From Bradyrhizobium barranii subsp. apii (GTDB taxonomy: Bacteria; Pseudomonadota; Alphaproteobacteria; Rhizobiales; Xanthobacteraceae): a stretch of DNA of 64,000 nucleotides. The notes beneath the pieces were generated by a model. It did not search any database, was not told the DNA's origin, and saw only the letters and a program-made list of their open reading frames with translations. The DNA is taken from the NCBI RefSeq assembly GCF_011516635.5, contig NZ_CP096255.1:744001-808000 (forward strand), read 5' to 3'. The position numbers and the translations under genes are program-made. Shown here piece after piece: positions 55,880 through 64,000 of the stretch (positions within the stretch are counted from its first letter, which is position 1; the number at the start of each line of letters is the position of its first letter).

Positions 55880-58093
55880 CTACAAAAAGCTCTGCGGGTC
55901 GACGTCGACTTCGAGCTTTTGATTGCCCTTCGGCTTCGGGCAGACGGCCAGCCAGTTGCGCAAATAGTCCGACAGATCGAAACCGCGCGCCGATTTCACC
56001 AGGATGCGGAAACGGTAGCGGCCCTTGATCACGGCGAGCGGGGCCTCCGCCGGTCCCAGCACCACGACGCGCTCGTCGCGCGGTGCGAGCGCAACGAGGC
56101 GGCGGCCCAAACCTTCGGCGCTCGGACGGTCGCCTGCCGAAATGATCAGGCTCGCGAGCCGGCCGAACGGCGGATAGAGCGTGCGCTCGCGCAGATCGAT
56201 CTCGCTGTCGTAGAAGGCCTCGCGGTCGCAGGCGATCAGCGCCTTCATCACGGGATGATCGGGCTGGTGGGTCTGGAGATAGCCGACGCCGCGGCCCTGC
56301 TCGCGCCCGGCACGGCCGATCACCTGGTTGAGCAACTGCCAGGTGCGTTCCGACGCGCGCGGATCGCCGTTGGACAGACCCAGATCCGCATCGACCACGC
56401 CGACGAGATTGAGCCGCGGAAAGTTGTGGCCCTTGGCGACGAGCTGCGTGCCGATGATGATGTCGACCCGACCCTCCGCGATCTCGGTAAGCTCGGAGCG
56501 CATCGTCTCGATCGAGGTGATGAGATCGCTCGACAGCACCATGGTGCGCGCCTCGGGGAACAGCGCGGCCGCCTCCTCCTGCAAGCGCTCGACGCCCGGC
56601 CCGACCGCGACCAGCGATTCCTCGGCCGCGCAATGCGGGCAGGTCTGCGGGCGCGGCATCGAGAAGCCGCAATGGTGACAGACCAGCCGCTGGCGGAAGC
56701 GGTGATCGACCAGCCAGGCATCGCAGATGGTGCAGGCGAAGCGATGGCCGCAGGCACGGCACAGGGTCAGCGGCGCATAGCCGCGGCGATTGAGGAACAG
56801 CAGCGCCTGCTCGCGCTTTTCAATCGCTTTTCTGATCTCGGAAGCGAGCCGCGGCGAGATGAAGCGGCCGCGCGCCGGCGGCTCGCGGCGCATGTCGATG
56901 GCCTCGATATGCGGCATGTGCTGGCCGCCGAAGCGCGAGGGCAGCGCGATGCGCTGATAGCGGCTCTTGCGCGCATTGACCTCGGATTCGACCGACGGCG
57001 TGGCGGAGGCCAGCACGATCGGGATCTTTGCGATATGCGCGCGGACCACCGCCATGTCGCGGGCGTGATAATGCACGCCCTCGTCCTGCTTGTAGGCCTG
57101 GTCGTGCTCTTCATCGACCACGATGAGGCCGAGATTGGCGTAAGGCAGAAACAGCGCCGAGCGCGCGCCGACCACGACCGGCGCACTGCCTTCGGAGATC
57201 GCCGCCCAATTGCGCGCGCGGGTGCGCGGCGTCAGCTCGGAGTGCCATTCGATCGGACGCACGCCAAAGCGCTGCGCGAAGCGGTCGAGGAACTGGCCGG
57301 TCAGCGCGATCTCCGGCATCAGGATCAGAGTCTGCTTGCCGCGGCGGATGGTCTCCGCAATCGCCTCGAAATAGACCTCGGTTTTGCCCGAGCCGGTGAC
57401 GCCGTCGAGCAGCGCAACGTGAAAGGTGCCGTTGGCGGCGAGCGCGCGCATTGCATCCACCCCGGCGCGCTGGAGCGGTGAAAAATCCGGCTGGCCAAAA
57501 TCCGGATCGGGTGCCGGCGGCGGCGGAGGCGGCGGCATCGGCTCGACCGTGAGCGTGCCTTCGTCGACGAGGCCGTCGATCACGCCGGCCGAGACCCCTG
57601 CTTCCTTGGCGGCCTCGGACTTGCCGTGCAGCAGGCGATCCGACAGCAGCTCGATCACGCGCTGCCGCGCCGGCGTCAGCCGTCGCGGCGGATCGCCGAC
57701 CAGGCGCACACCGGCGCGCACCCGCTCCGGGCCGAGATTCTCGCCCATGCGCAGGCACATCCGCAGCACCATGCCGCGCGGGCTCAGCGTGTAATTGGCG
57801 ACCCAGTCGACGACCGAGCGCAGCTCAGGCTTCAGCGGAGGAAGATCGAGCTTTTCGCTGACCTCCTTGAGCCGGTTGTGCAGGCGCGGGTCGGGATTGG
57901 CGTTCTCCGCCCAGACCACGGCCAGCACCTCGCGCGGGCCGAGCGGCACGCCGACGAGATCGCCCGCCTTCAGCTCCATCCCGCGCGGCACCTTGTAGGA
58001 ATAGGTCTGGTCGAGCGCGACCGGCACCAGCACGTCGACCATGCGGGTCGCGTTGGCGGGGGTGGTCGTGCTGCGCGACGAATGATCCATCAA
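55880..58093 (-). CDS. priA: Primosomal protein N' (replication restart helicase)
   Basis: A 737-residue superfamily 2 helicase that reloads replication at stalled forks. It has an N-terminal DNA-binding domain (about 20-120), Walker A GVTGSGKTEVYFEA, DEEHDQAYKQDEG (DExH), LASATPSVES, FLNRRGYAP, and the two zinc sites CRACGHRFACTIC and CHHCGF...CPHC. Helicase motifs V-VI (GTQLVAKGHNFPRL, QVIGRAGRE) are intact. The first two codons are ATGATG; an internal Met near residue 18 is also possible. Confidence 0.97.
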   Translation of the reverse strand: MMDHSSRSTTTPANATRMVDVLVPVALDQTYSYKVPRGMELKAGDLVGVPLGPREVLAVVWAENANPDPRLHNRLKEVSEKLDLPPLKPELRSVVDWVANYTLSPRGMVLRMCLRMGENLGPERVRAGVRLVGDPPRRLTPARQRVIELLSDRLLHGKSEAAKEAGVSAGVIDGLVDEGTLTVEPMPPPPPPPAPDPDFGQPDFSPLQRAGVDAMRALAANGTFHVALLDGVTGSGKTEVYFEAIAETIRRGKQTLILMPEIALTGQFLDRFAQRFGVRPIEWHSELTPRTRARNWAAISEGSAPVVVGARSALFLPYANLGLIVVDEEHDQAYKQDEGVHYHARDMAVVRAHIAKIPIVLASATPSVESEVNARKSRYQRIALPSRFGGQHMPHIEAIDMRREPPARGRFISPRLASEIRKAIEKREQALLFLNRRGYAPLTLCRACGHRFACTICDAWLVDHRFRQRLVCHHCGFSMPRPQTCPHCAAEESLVAVGPGVERLQEEAAALFPEARTMVLSSDLITSIETMRSELTEIAEGRVDIIIGTQLVAKGHNFPRLNLVGVVDADLGLSNGDPRASERTWQLLNQVIGRAGREQGRGVGYLQTHQPDHPVMKALIACDREAFYDSEIDLRERTLYPPFGRLASLIISAGDRPSAEGLGRRLVALAPRDERVVVLGPAEAPLAVIKGRYRFRILVKSARGFDLSDYLRNWLAVCPKPKGNQKLEVDVDPQSFL

Positions 58094-58213
58094 AGATCTT
58101 TGGAGGGAGAATCGGAACCTTGGGGCCTTGAGGCTAGCGCCCAGGGGCGGCCTTAGCGAACAGTAAACGGGTGTGATGCGATATACTGAGTGGAATCATT
58201 ACGTCCAGAGCGC

Positions 58214-59178
58214 ATGAGCAAAGCGGCCGCCCCCCCAATCGAGCTCGCCAGCGCCGATCCCTCGATCGCGCAGGAGATGGCGCGCTGGCTGTCGCATCTC
58301 GGCGCCGAGCGGCGGCTGTCGCCGAAGACGTTGGAGGCCTATGGCCGCGACCTGCGGCAATGCCTGGATTTCCTTTGCGCCCATTGGGGCGAGCGCGTGA
58401 CGCTGGCGCGCTTTGCCGCGCTGGAAGCCACCGACATCCGCGCCTTCATGGCGATGCGCCGCGCCGACGACATTGCCGGCCGCTCGCTGATGCGCGCGCT
58501 GGCGGGCCTGCGCTCGTTCGGCCGCTTCCTCGAGCGCGAAGGCAAGGGCAAGGTCGGCGCACTCTCGGCGATCCGCGCGCCCAAGGTGGCCAAGACTTTG
58601 CCGAAGCCGCTGCCGATGGCGTCCGCAAAGCGTCTTGCCGACGCCGACGAGCGCGCCGGCGAGGATCGCGAGACCTGGATTCTGGCCCGCGACGCCGCGG
58701 TGATGGCGCTGCTGTATGGCTCGGGTCTGCGCATCTCCGAAGCGTTGGGGTTGAAGCGCCGCGAGGTGCCGCGTCCCGGCGAAGGCGACGTGCTGATCGT
58801 GACAGGCAAAGGCAACAAGACCCGCATGGTGCCGGTGCTCCAGAACGTGCTCGCGCTCGTGCAGGAATACGTTGCGATGTGCCCCTATCCGCTGCCGGCG
58901 GAAGGCCCGATCTTCCTCGGCGCGCGCGGCGGGCCCTTGAGCCCGCGCATCATCCAGCTCGCGATGGAGCGGCTGCGCGGCGCGCTCGGCCTGCCCGACA
59001 GCGCGACGCTCACGCGCTCCGCCATTCCTTCGCCACGCATCTGCTCTCGCGTGGCGGGGATTTGCGCGCAATCCAGGAGCTGCTGGGTCACTCCTCGCTC
59101 TCGACCACGCAGATCTACACCGGCATCGATTCGGAGCGGCTGCTCGAAGTCTATGCGAGCACGCATCCGCGGCGATGA
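58214..59178 (+). pseudogene. xerC: Tyrosine recombinase XerC, frameshifted
   Basis: The first frame from ATG 58214 encodes an intact N-terminal domain and the first part of the catalytic domain ([18 protein letters not shown] with the first Arg, [12 protein letters not shown]). Near 59011-59015 the frame changes: [37 protein letters not shown], with the catalytic His, Arg and Tyr, lies in the next frame and ends at 59178. Inserting a 7-base unit between two CACGC copies restores a normal [15 protein letters not shown] sequence, so a slipped deletion explains it. As written, the protein lacks its active site. A sequencing error is possible. Confidence 0.85.
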
Positions 59179-59266
59179 ACCTGACATGAAGCTGTCATAG
59201 CGCGCGTGCCTCTTGCGCGCCGCCCGCGGTTCGGTCAATCGTGGGGAACCGCGACTGGAGGGAATC

Positions 59267-59857
59267 ATGAGCGCACACGAAAGCATGGAGCATGCCGAAC
59301 ACGCCGAGCACGCGTCCGGATCGAACAAGAAGATCGCTCTTCTGATCGCCGTGCTGGCGCTGTTCCTGGCGATCTCCGAGACGCTCGGCAAGGGCGCCCA
59401 GACTGAATCGATCAGCAAGAACGTCGAGTCCGCCAATCTCTGGGCGTTCTTCCAGGCCAAGACCATCCGCCGCACCGTGGTGCTGACCGCGTCCGAGCAG
59501 GGCAAGCTCACGCTGGGCGCCACCACCGACGACGCCCTGAAGGCGACGGTGCAGAAGCAGGTCGACGACTGGACCAAGACCGCGCAGCGCTACCGCTCCG
59601 AGCCCGAGACCGGCGAAGGCACCGAGCAGCTCGCCGAGAAGGCCAAGCACGCCGAGCACGAGCGCGACGAGGCGACCGCGAAATATCATCACTTCGAGCT
59701 GGCCTCCGCCGCCTTCCAGATCGGTATCGTGCTGGCCTCGGCCACCATCATCACCGGCATGATCGCGCTCGCCTATGTCGCCGGCGTCCTGACCCTGGCC
59801 GGCCTCCTCATGACCGCGCTCGGCCTGTGGTGGCCGCATCTGGTGCATTTGCATTGA
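59267..59857 (+). CDS. DUF4337 family membrane protein
   Basis: A 196-residue protein with one N-terminal membrane helix (IALLIAVLALFLAISETLG, about 28-46), a soluble helical middle (about 50-135, with repeated KAKHAEHERDEATAKYHH), and two C-terminal helices (FQIGIVLASATIITGMIALAYVAGVL and LAGLLMTALGLWW). This matches DUF4337, of unknown function. The start ATG has GGAGG upstream at 59257-59261. Confidence 0.85.
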   Translation: MSAHESMEHAEHAEHASGSNKKIALLIAVLALFLAISETLGKGAQTESISKNVESANLWAFFQAKTIRRTVVLTASEQGKLTLGATTDDALKATVQKQVDDWTKTAQRYRSEPETGEGTEQLAEKAKHAEHERDEATAKYHHFELASAAFQIGIVLASATIITGMIALAYVAGVLTLAGLLMTALGLWWPHLVHLH

Positions 59858-59898
59858 GGGCGCTGATGCGGGGCGCATAAGGCCAACAACATCGACGG

Positions 59899-60003
59899 TG
59901 TCACGCCCCGGCTTGACCGGGGCATCCAGTACGCCGCGGCTTCTCCGTATTCGATTGACGTCTCTGGAATACTGGATCGCCCGGTCAAGCCGGGCGATGA
60001 CAT
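59899..60003. repeat. Palindromic repeat downstream of DUF4337 gene
   Basis: Outer arms TGTCACGCCCCGGCTTGACC and GGTCAAGCCGGGCGATGACA with inner CCAGTA/TACTGG arms. It lies between convergent genes. Confidence 0.8.
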
Positions 60004-60041
60004 CGAGTGTGTGGCAATGACAGTGAGTCTATAACGAGCAG

Positions 60042-60572
60042 CTAGCGCGCCTGGTGCACGCTCTTGCGAAAGCGCTGGATCAGGCGGAGCGTACGGGAAG
60101 ACCAGCCTTCGCCGTTGCCGGCGATCAGCTCGCGGATGCGCTGCTTGATCGGGTCGACCAGCTCGGCGGCCTTGGCGCGCAGCTTCATCACGAGATCGTA
60201 GAGCCGCTCGAACCAGCGCATCTCCATCAGCTTGTCGCGCGTCACGTCGAACACGAAGGCGGTGACGCCGACGCCGAGCAGCTTTGCGAACAGAAACGTG
60301 GATACGCCGCTCAGCCAGTATTCATGCGTGAGCAGATACAGGCCCATCAGCTTGAGCGGAAACAGCGGGATGATCGGCACCGCGAACACGATCAGCGTCA
60401 TCGCCGGCGGCAGCGCATCGACGCGCTCCGTCAGCCATTGCTTGAAGCGTGCGAGCGGGACGGCTGCGACAACCCGCGCGACGATCGGCTCGAGATGGTC
60501 CCACAGCCAGGCTTCGATCAGGAAGATGATCGCCAGCAGGACCCAGACCGGTTGAAGTAGGCGGCGCAGCAT
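60042..60572 (-). CDS. Small integral membrane protein, unrecognised
   Basis: A 176-residue protein with an N-terminal membrane helix (LLQPVWVLLAIIFLIEAWLW), a second hydrophobic region (PAMTLIVFAVPIIPLFPLKLMGLYLL) and a third (VSTFLFAKLLGVGVTAFVFDVT), then a basic helical tail. I do not recognise the family. It begins 36 bases after the lpdA stop on the same strand and could be co-transcribed with lpdA. Confidence 0.7.
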   Translation of the reverse strand: MLRRLLQPVWVLLAIIFLIEAWLWDHLEPIVARVVAAVPLARFKQWLTERVDALPPAMTLIVFAVPIIPLFPLKLMGLYLLTHEYWLSGVSTFLFAKLLGVGVTAFVFDVTRDKLMEMRWFERLYDLVMKLRAKAAELVDPIKQRIRELIAGNGEGWSSRTLRLIQRFRKSVHQAR

Positions 60573-60607
60573 GTGTTTCCCGCCCGATTCGACGCTAGGC
60601 GCGTCGC

Positions 60608-62008
60608 CTACATATGGATGGCCCGCTTGCCCACCGCAAGCGCGGCTTCCTTGATGGCCTCCGAGCGGGTCGGATGCGCGTGGCAGGTGCGCGCAAGATC
60701 TTCCGCGCTGCCGCCAAACTCCATGAGAACGCAGGCCTCATGGATCATTTCGCCGGCTTCACGGCCGATAATGTGCACGCCGAGCACGCGATCGGTCTTC
60801 GCATCTGCGAGAATCTTCACGAAGCCGTCGGTGGTCTGGTTGACCTTGGAGCGGCCGTTGGCGGTAAAAGGAAACTTCCCGACGGTATACGCCTGACCCG
60901 CCTGCTTCAGCTCCTCCTCGGTCTTGCCGACGGAGGATACTTCCGGCGTGGTATACACGACGCCTGGGATAACGTCGTAGTTCACGTGGCCGGCCTGGCC
61001 TGCGATGATCTCCGCAACGGCTACGCCTTCATCCTCGGCCTTGTGTGCGAGCATCGGGCCCGCGACGACGTCGCCGATGGCATAGACGCCCTTCACGCTG
61101 GTGGCGAAATGCGGGTCGATCTGCACGCGGCCGCGATTGTCCAGCGCCACACCGGCTTCCTTCAGGCCGAGCCCATCGGTGTACGGCACGCGACCGATGC
61201 AGACGAGAACGACGTCGGCTTCCAGCGTCTCGGCAGCGCCGCCGGCCGCGGGCTCGATGGTCGCCTTCAGCGACTTGCCGGAGGTGTCGACGGCGGTGAC
61301 CTTGGCGCCGAGCTTGAATCCAAAACCCTGCTTTTCCAGGATGCGCTGGAATTGCTTGGCGATTTCGCCGTCCATGCCGGGCAGGATGCGATCGAGGAAT
61401 TCGACGACGACGACTTCAGCGCCGAGCCGCTTCCACACCGAGCCGAGCTCGAGGCCGATCACGCCGGCGCCAACGATCAGGAGCTTGCCGGGGACCTTGT
61501 CCAGCGACAGCGCGCCGGTCGACGACACGATGCGCTTCTCGTCGATCTCGATGCCCTTGAGACGCGCGATGTCGGAGCCGGTCGCGATCACGATGTTCTT
61601 GGTCTCGACCACTTGCGACTTGCCGTCGGCGGACACTTCGACCTTGCCTGTCCCTAAGATCTTGCCGGTGCCCTTGAGCACGTCGATCTTGTTCTTCTTC
61701 ATCAGGAATTCGACGCCCTTGACGTTGCCGTCGATGCCCTGCTGCTTGAAGTTCATCATCGCCGGAAGCTCGAGCTTCGGCGCGGAAACGGAAACGCCCA
61801 TCTTGGCGAAGGAGTGCGCGGCTTCCTCGAACATTTCGGACGCGTGCAGCAGCGCCTTCGACGGCATGCAGCCGACGTTGAGGCAGGTGCCGCCGAGCGT
61901 GGCGTCCTTTTCGACCACGGCGACTTTCATGCCGAGCTGGGCTGCGCGCACCGCGCAGACATAACCGCCCGGTCCGGTGCCGATGACGACGAGATCGTAG
62001 GTAGCCAT
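60608..62008 (-). CDS. lpdA: Dihydrolipoamide dehydrogenase (E3)
   Basis: A 466-residue flavoprotein that reoxidises lipoyl groups of 2-oxo acid dehydrogenases. It has [22 protein letters not shown] (FAD), the redox pair [20 protein letters not shown]-binding [19 protein letters not shown], the second FAD motif [24 protein letters not shown], and the active-site [10 protein letters not shown]. It is downstream of sucB and an SDR gene on the same strand, so it presumably serves the 2-oxoglutarate dehydrogenase complex. Confidence 0.98.
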   Translation of the reverse strand: MATYDLVVIGTGPGGYVCAVRAAQLGMKVAVVEKDATLGGTCLNVGCMPSKALLHASEMFEEAAHSFAKMGVSVSAPKLELPAMMNFKQQGIDGNVKGVEFLMKKNKIDVLKGTGKILGTGKVEVSADGKSQVVETKNIVIATGSDIARLKGIEIDEKRIVSSTGALSLDKVPGKLLIVGAGVIGLELGSVWKRLGAEVVVVEFLDRILPGMDGEIAKQFQRILEKQGFGFKLGAKVTAVDTSGKSLKATIEPAAGGAAETLEADVVLVCIGRVPYTDGLGLKEAGVALDNRGRVQIDPHFATSVKGVYAIGDVVAGPMLAHKAEDEGVAVAEIIAGQAGHVNYDVIPGVVYTTPEVSSVGKTEEELKQAGQAYTVGKFPFTANGRSKVNQTTDGFVKILADAKTDRVLGVHIIGREAGEMIHEACVLMEFGGSAEDLARTCHAHPTRSEAIKEAALAVGKRAIHM

Positions 62009-62046
62009 GAGAGAAAGTCCCGTGAGTTTAGCGTGATGAGGATGTG

Positions 62047-62808
62047 TCAGCGTCCGCCGGACACATCGAGAATAGCCGAGGTGACGTAGGAGGCTTCGTC
62101 CGACATCAGCCAGACGATGGCGTTGGCGATTTCGTCGGCGGTGCCGACGCGCTTCATCGGCACCATATGGGCCAGACGATGGGCGCGGTCGGGCTCGCCG
62201 CCGGCGGCGTGGATTTCGGTGTCGATCAGGCCGGGGCGGATGCCCGCGACACGAATGCCTTCGCCTGCGACCTCATAGCCGAGACCGACGGTGAAGGAAT
62301 CGATCGCCCCCTTGGACGCCGCGTAGTCGACATAGGTATTCGGCGCACCAAGTCTGGCAGCGACCGATGACAGATTGACGATGACGCCGCCCTGGCCGCC
62401 GTGCTTGGTCGACATCCGCTTCACCGCTTCGCGCGCGCAGAGGATCGAGCCGGTGACGTTGACCGCCATCACGCGCCGGATGCGCTCCGCCGACATCTCG
62501 TCGACGCGCACGCCGCTCTGGCCGACGATGCCGCCATTGTTGACGAGTGCACCGAGCGCGCCGAACTTGTCGGCAGCCTTGAACAGCTCGATTATGTCGC
62601 TTTCCTCGGCGACATCGCATTTCACCGCGATGGCCTTGCCGTTGCTGGCCGCGATCTGGGCGACCACCTCATCAGCAGCCGTTTTGTTGCTGGCGTAGCC
62701 GACGACGACACGGAAGCCGCGCGCGGCCGCCGCAATCGCGGTCGCCCGCCCGATGCCGCGGCTGCCGCCGGTGATGACAACGACCTTATCCGTCACGCGC
62801 GCCTCCAT
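62047..62808 (-). CDS. SDR-family oxidoreductase
   Basis: A 253-residue short-chain dehydrogenase. It has the coenzyme motif [14 protein letters not shown] (TGxxxGxG), NNGGIVG, the catalytic Ser in [11 protein letters not shown] and [10 protein letters not shown] (YxxxK), and [22 protein letters not shown] in the second strand suggests NADP preference. It is inserted between sucB and lpdA, a common alphaproteobacterial arrangement. Start is the ATG at 62806-62808; a GTG 12 bases later is possible. Confidence 0.9.
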   Translation of the reverse strand: MEARVTDKVVVITGGSRGIGRATAIAAAARGFRVVVGYASNKTAADEVVAQIAASNGKAIAVKCDVAEESDIIELFKAADKFGALGALVNNGGIVGQSGVRVDEMSAERIRRVMAVNVTGSILCAREAVKRMSTKHGGQGGVIVNLSSVAARLGAPNTYVDYAASKGAIDSFTVGLGYEVAGEGIRVAGIRPGLIDTEIHAAGGEPDRAHRLAHMVPMKRVGTADEIANAIVWLMSDEASYVTSAILDVSGGR

Positions 62809-62863
62809 GGTTCGACCCGCGCCGTCGCACGACAAGGCGACGGCGCTCGCAGAGCTTCAGGGA

Positions 62864-64000
62864 TCAGAGATCGAGCACCAGGCGCGCCGGATCTTCCAGG
62901 CTCTCCTTGACGCGGACCAGGAAGGTGACGGCTTCCTTGCCGTCGATGACGCGGTGATCGTAGGACAGTGCCAGGTACATCATCGGGCGGACCGATCTTG
63001 CCGGCGACGACCATCGGACGCTCCTGGATCTTGTGCATGCCGAGGATGCCGGACTGCGGCGCGTTCAGGATCGGGGTCGACATCAGCGAGCCGTAGATGC
63101 CGCCATTGGTGATGGTGAAGGTGCCGCCCTGCATCTCGTCGATCTTGAGCTGGCCGTCACGGGCGCGGCGACCGAAATCGGCGATACCCTTCTCGATGTC
63201 GGCGATCGACTTGTTGTCGCAGTCGCGCACGACGGGCACGACCAGACCCTTGTCGGTGCCGACCGCGACGCCGATGTGGTAATAGTTCTTGTAGATCAGA
63301 TCCGTGCCGTCGATCTCGGCGTTGACCGCCGGGATGTCCTTCAGCGCCTGCACGACGGCCTTGGTGAAGAAGCCCATGAAGCCGAGCTTCGAGCCGTGCT
63401 TCTTCTCGAACGCATCCTTGTAGTGGGCGCGCAGCGCCATCACGTTGGTCATGTCGACCTCGTTGAAGGTCGTCAGCATCGCCGCGGTGTTCTGCACGTC
63501 CTTGAGGCGGCGCGCGATGGTCTGGCGCAGGCGGGTCATCTTCACGCGCTCTTCGCGGGCGGCATCGTCGGTCGGCGACGGCGCGCGGACCTGAACGGCG
63601 GCGGCGGGCTGGTTGACCGGGGTCGGCGCCGACGCCGCGCGCTCGATCGCGGCGAGCATGTCGCCCTTGGTGACGCGGCCGTCCTTGCCGGAGCCCGGAA
63701 CGGTCGAAGCGTCGATGCCGGTCTCGGCCGAGAGCTTTCGCACGGACGGGGCGAGCGGGGCGTCGGCCGGCGGCGCTTTCGCGGCCGGAGCCGGCGCAGG
63801 AGCAGCAGCCACGGCGGCCGGAGCAGCAGCGGCGGCGGGCTTCGCGGGAGCAGCGGCGGGCTTCGCAGCGCCGGCACCGTCGGTGATCTGGCCGAGCAGC
63901 GCACCGACCGCAACGGTTGCGCCATCGGCAGCGACGATCTCGCTCAGCGTGCCCGCGGACGGCGCCGGGACTTCGATGGTGACCTTGTCGGTCTCGAGCT
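62864..64000 (-). pseudogene. sucB: 2-oxoglutarate dehydrogenase E2 (dihydrolipoyl succinyltransferase), frameshifted and partial
   Basis: The gene enters from the right edge with a lipoyl domain ([21 protein letters not shown]; Lys in DKV), a long Ala/Pro-rich linker, an E3-binding domain ([22 protein letters not shown]), and most of the catalytic domain. After MVVAGKI (about 62993) the frame changes; the expected [17 protein letters not shown] block with the catalytic His and Asp is in another frame and ends at 62864. Restoring two bases (GAG for G) gives IEVRPMM. As written, the frame runs on to 62793 and loses the DHRVIDG site. Error or true lesion cannot be told. Confidence 0.88.

Overview
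The window is a high-GC alphaproteobacterial chromosome segment, most likely from Bradyrhizobium or a very close relative. This rests on gene order (rplU-rpmA-obgE, proB-proA-nadD-rsfS-rlmH, an EnvC-like peptidase followed by ctpA, a divergent polysaccharide deacetylase and rppH, atpHAGDC, rlpA-priA-xerC, lpdA-SDR-sucB), on abundant palindromic intergenic repeats and on heavy IS load. No database search was possible, so the genus is inferred.

Bases 1 to about 21,007 are an integrated mobile island. Its right edge is the 3' end of a tRNA-Ser(CGA) gene at 21007-21096, next to a tyrosine recombinase at 19018-20649; its left end lies outside the window. The conjugation part (1-8746) resembles the stb/oriT/trw arrangement of MobF plasmids such as R388: a MobF relaxase (partial) and a small ribbon-helix-helix-like protein on the minus strand, a divergent operon of an HTH-like protein, a ParA-like ATPase and a small membrane protein, and a VirD4/TraG coupling protein. 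Two insertions damage it. An IS630 sits in a CTAG-rich repeat array between the divergent operons. An IS66, with a pRiA4b ORF-3 passenger gene and an 8-bp target duplication, splits the membrane-protein gene.

The cargo (8881-18670) holds a stand-alone M41-like metalloprotease, an unrecognised protein, an XRE regulator broken by an amber codon, and what looks like a defence island: an ABC-three-component operon (Mrr-like nuclease, middle component, ABC ATPase), a nuclease-like protein with a C-terminal SEC-C zinc motif, and a divergent pair of a HEPN-like protein and a DUF4917 (SIR2-like) protein.

Bases 21,100-40,770 are core: epoxide-hydrolase-like enzyme, ROK-like kinase, ribosomal proteins L21/L27, GNAT, EamA transporter, MaoC, obgE, a sulfatase, a tricarboxylate-transporter binding protein, proline biosynthesis (proB, proA), nadD, ribosome silencing/methylation (rsfS, rlmH), cell-wall remodelling (EnvC-like, ctpA, polysaccharide deacetylase) and two Nudix RNA pyrophosphohydrolase-like genes.

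Bases 40,773-44,900 are an IS5 plus IS91/recombinase insertion block. Core resumes with a class III adenylate cyclase and the complete F1-ATPase operon (atpHAGDC, minus strand). A second block (IS1380 abutting an IS5) separates atpH from rlpA. The last part holds rlpA (with a CtrA-type box upstream), priA, xerC, a DUF4337 protein, lpdA, an SDR and sucB. Two of these core genes are frameshifted near the 3' end: xerC (explained by a 7-bp deletion between CACGC repeats) and sucB (explained by a 2-bp deletion). Both lose catalytic residues.
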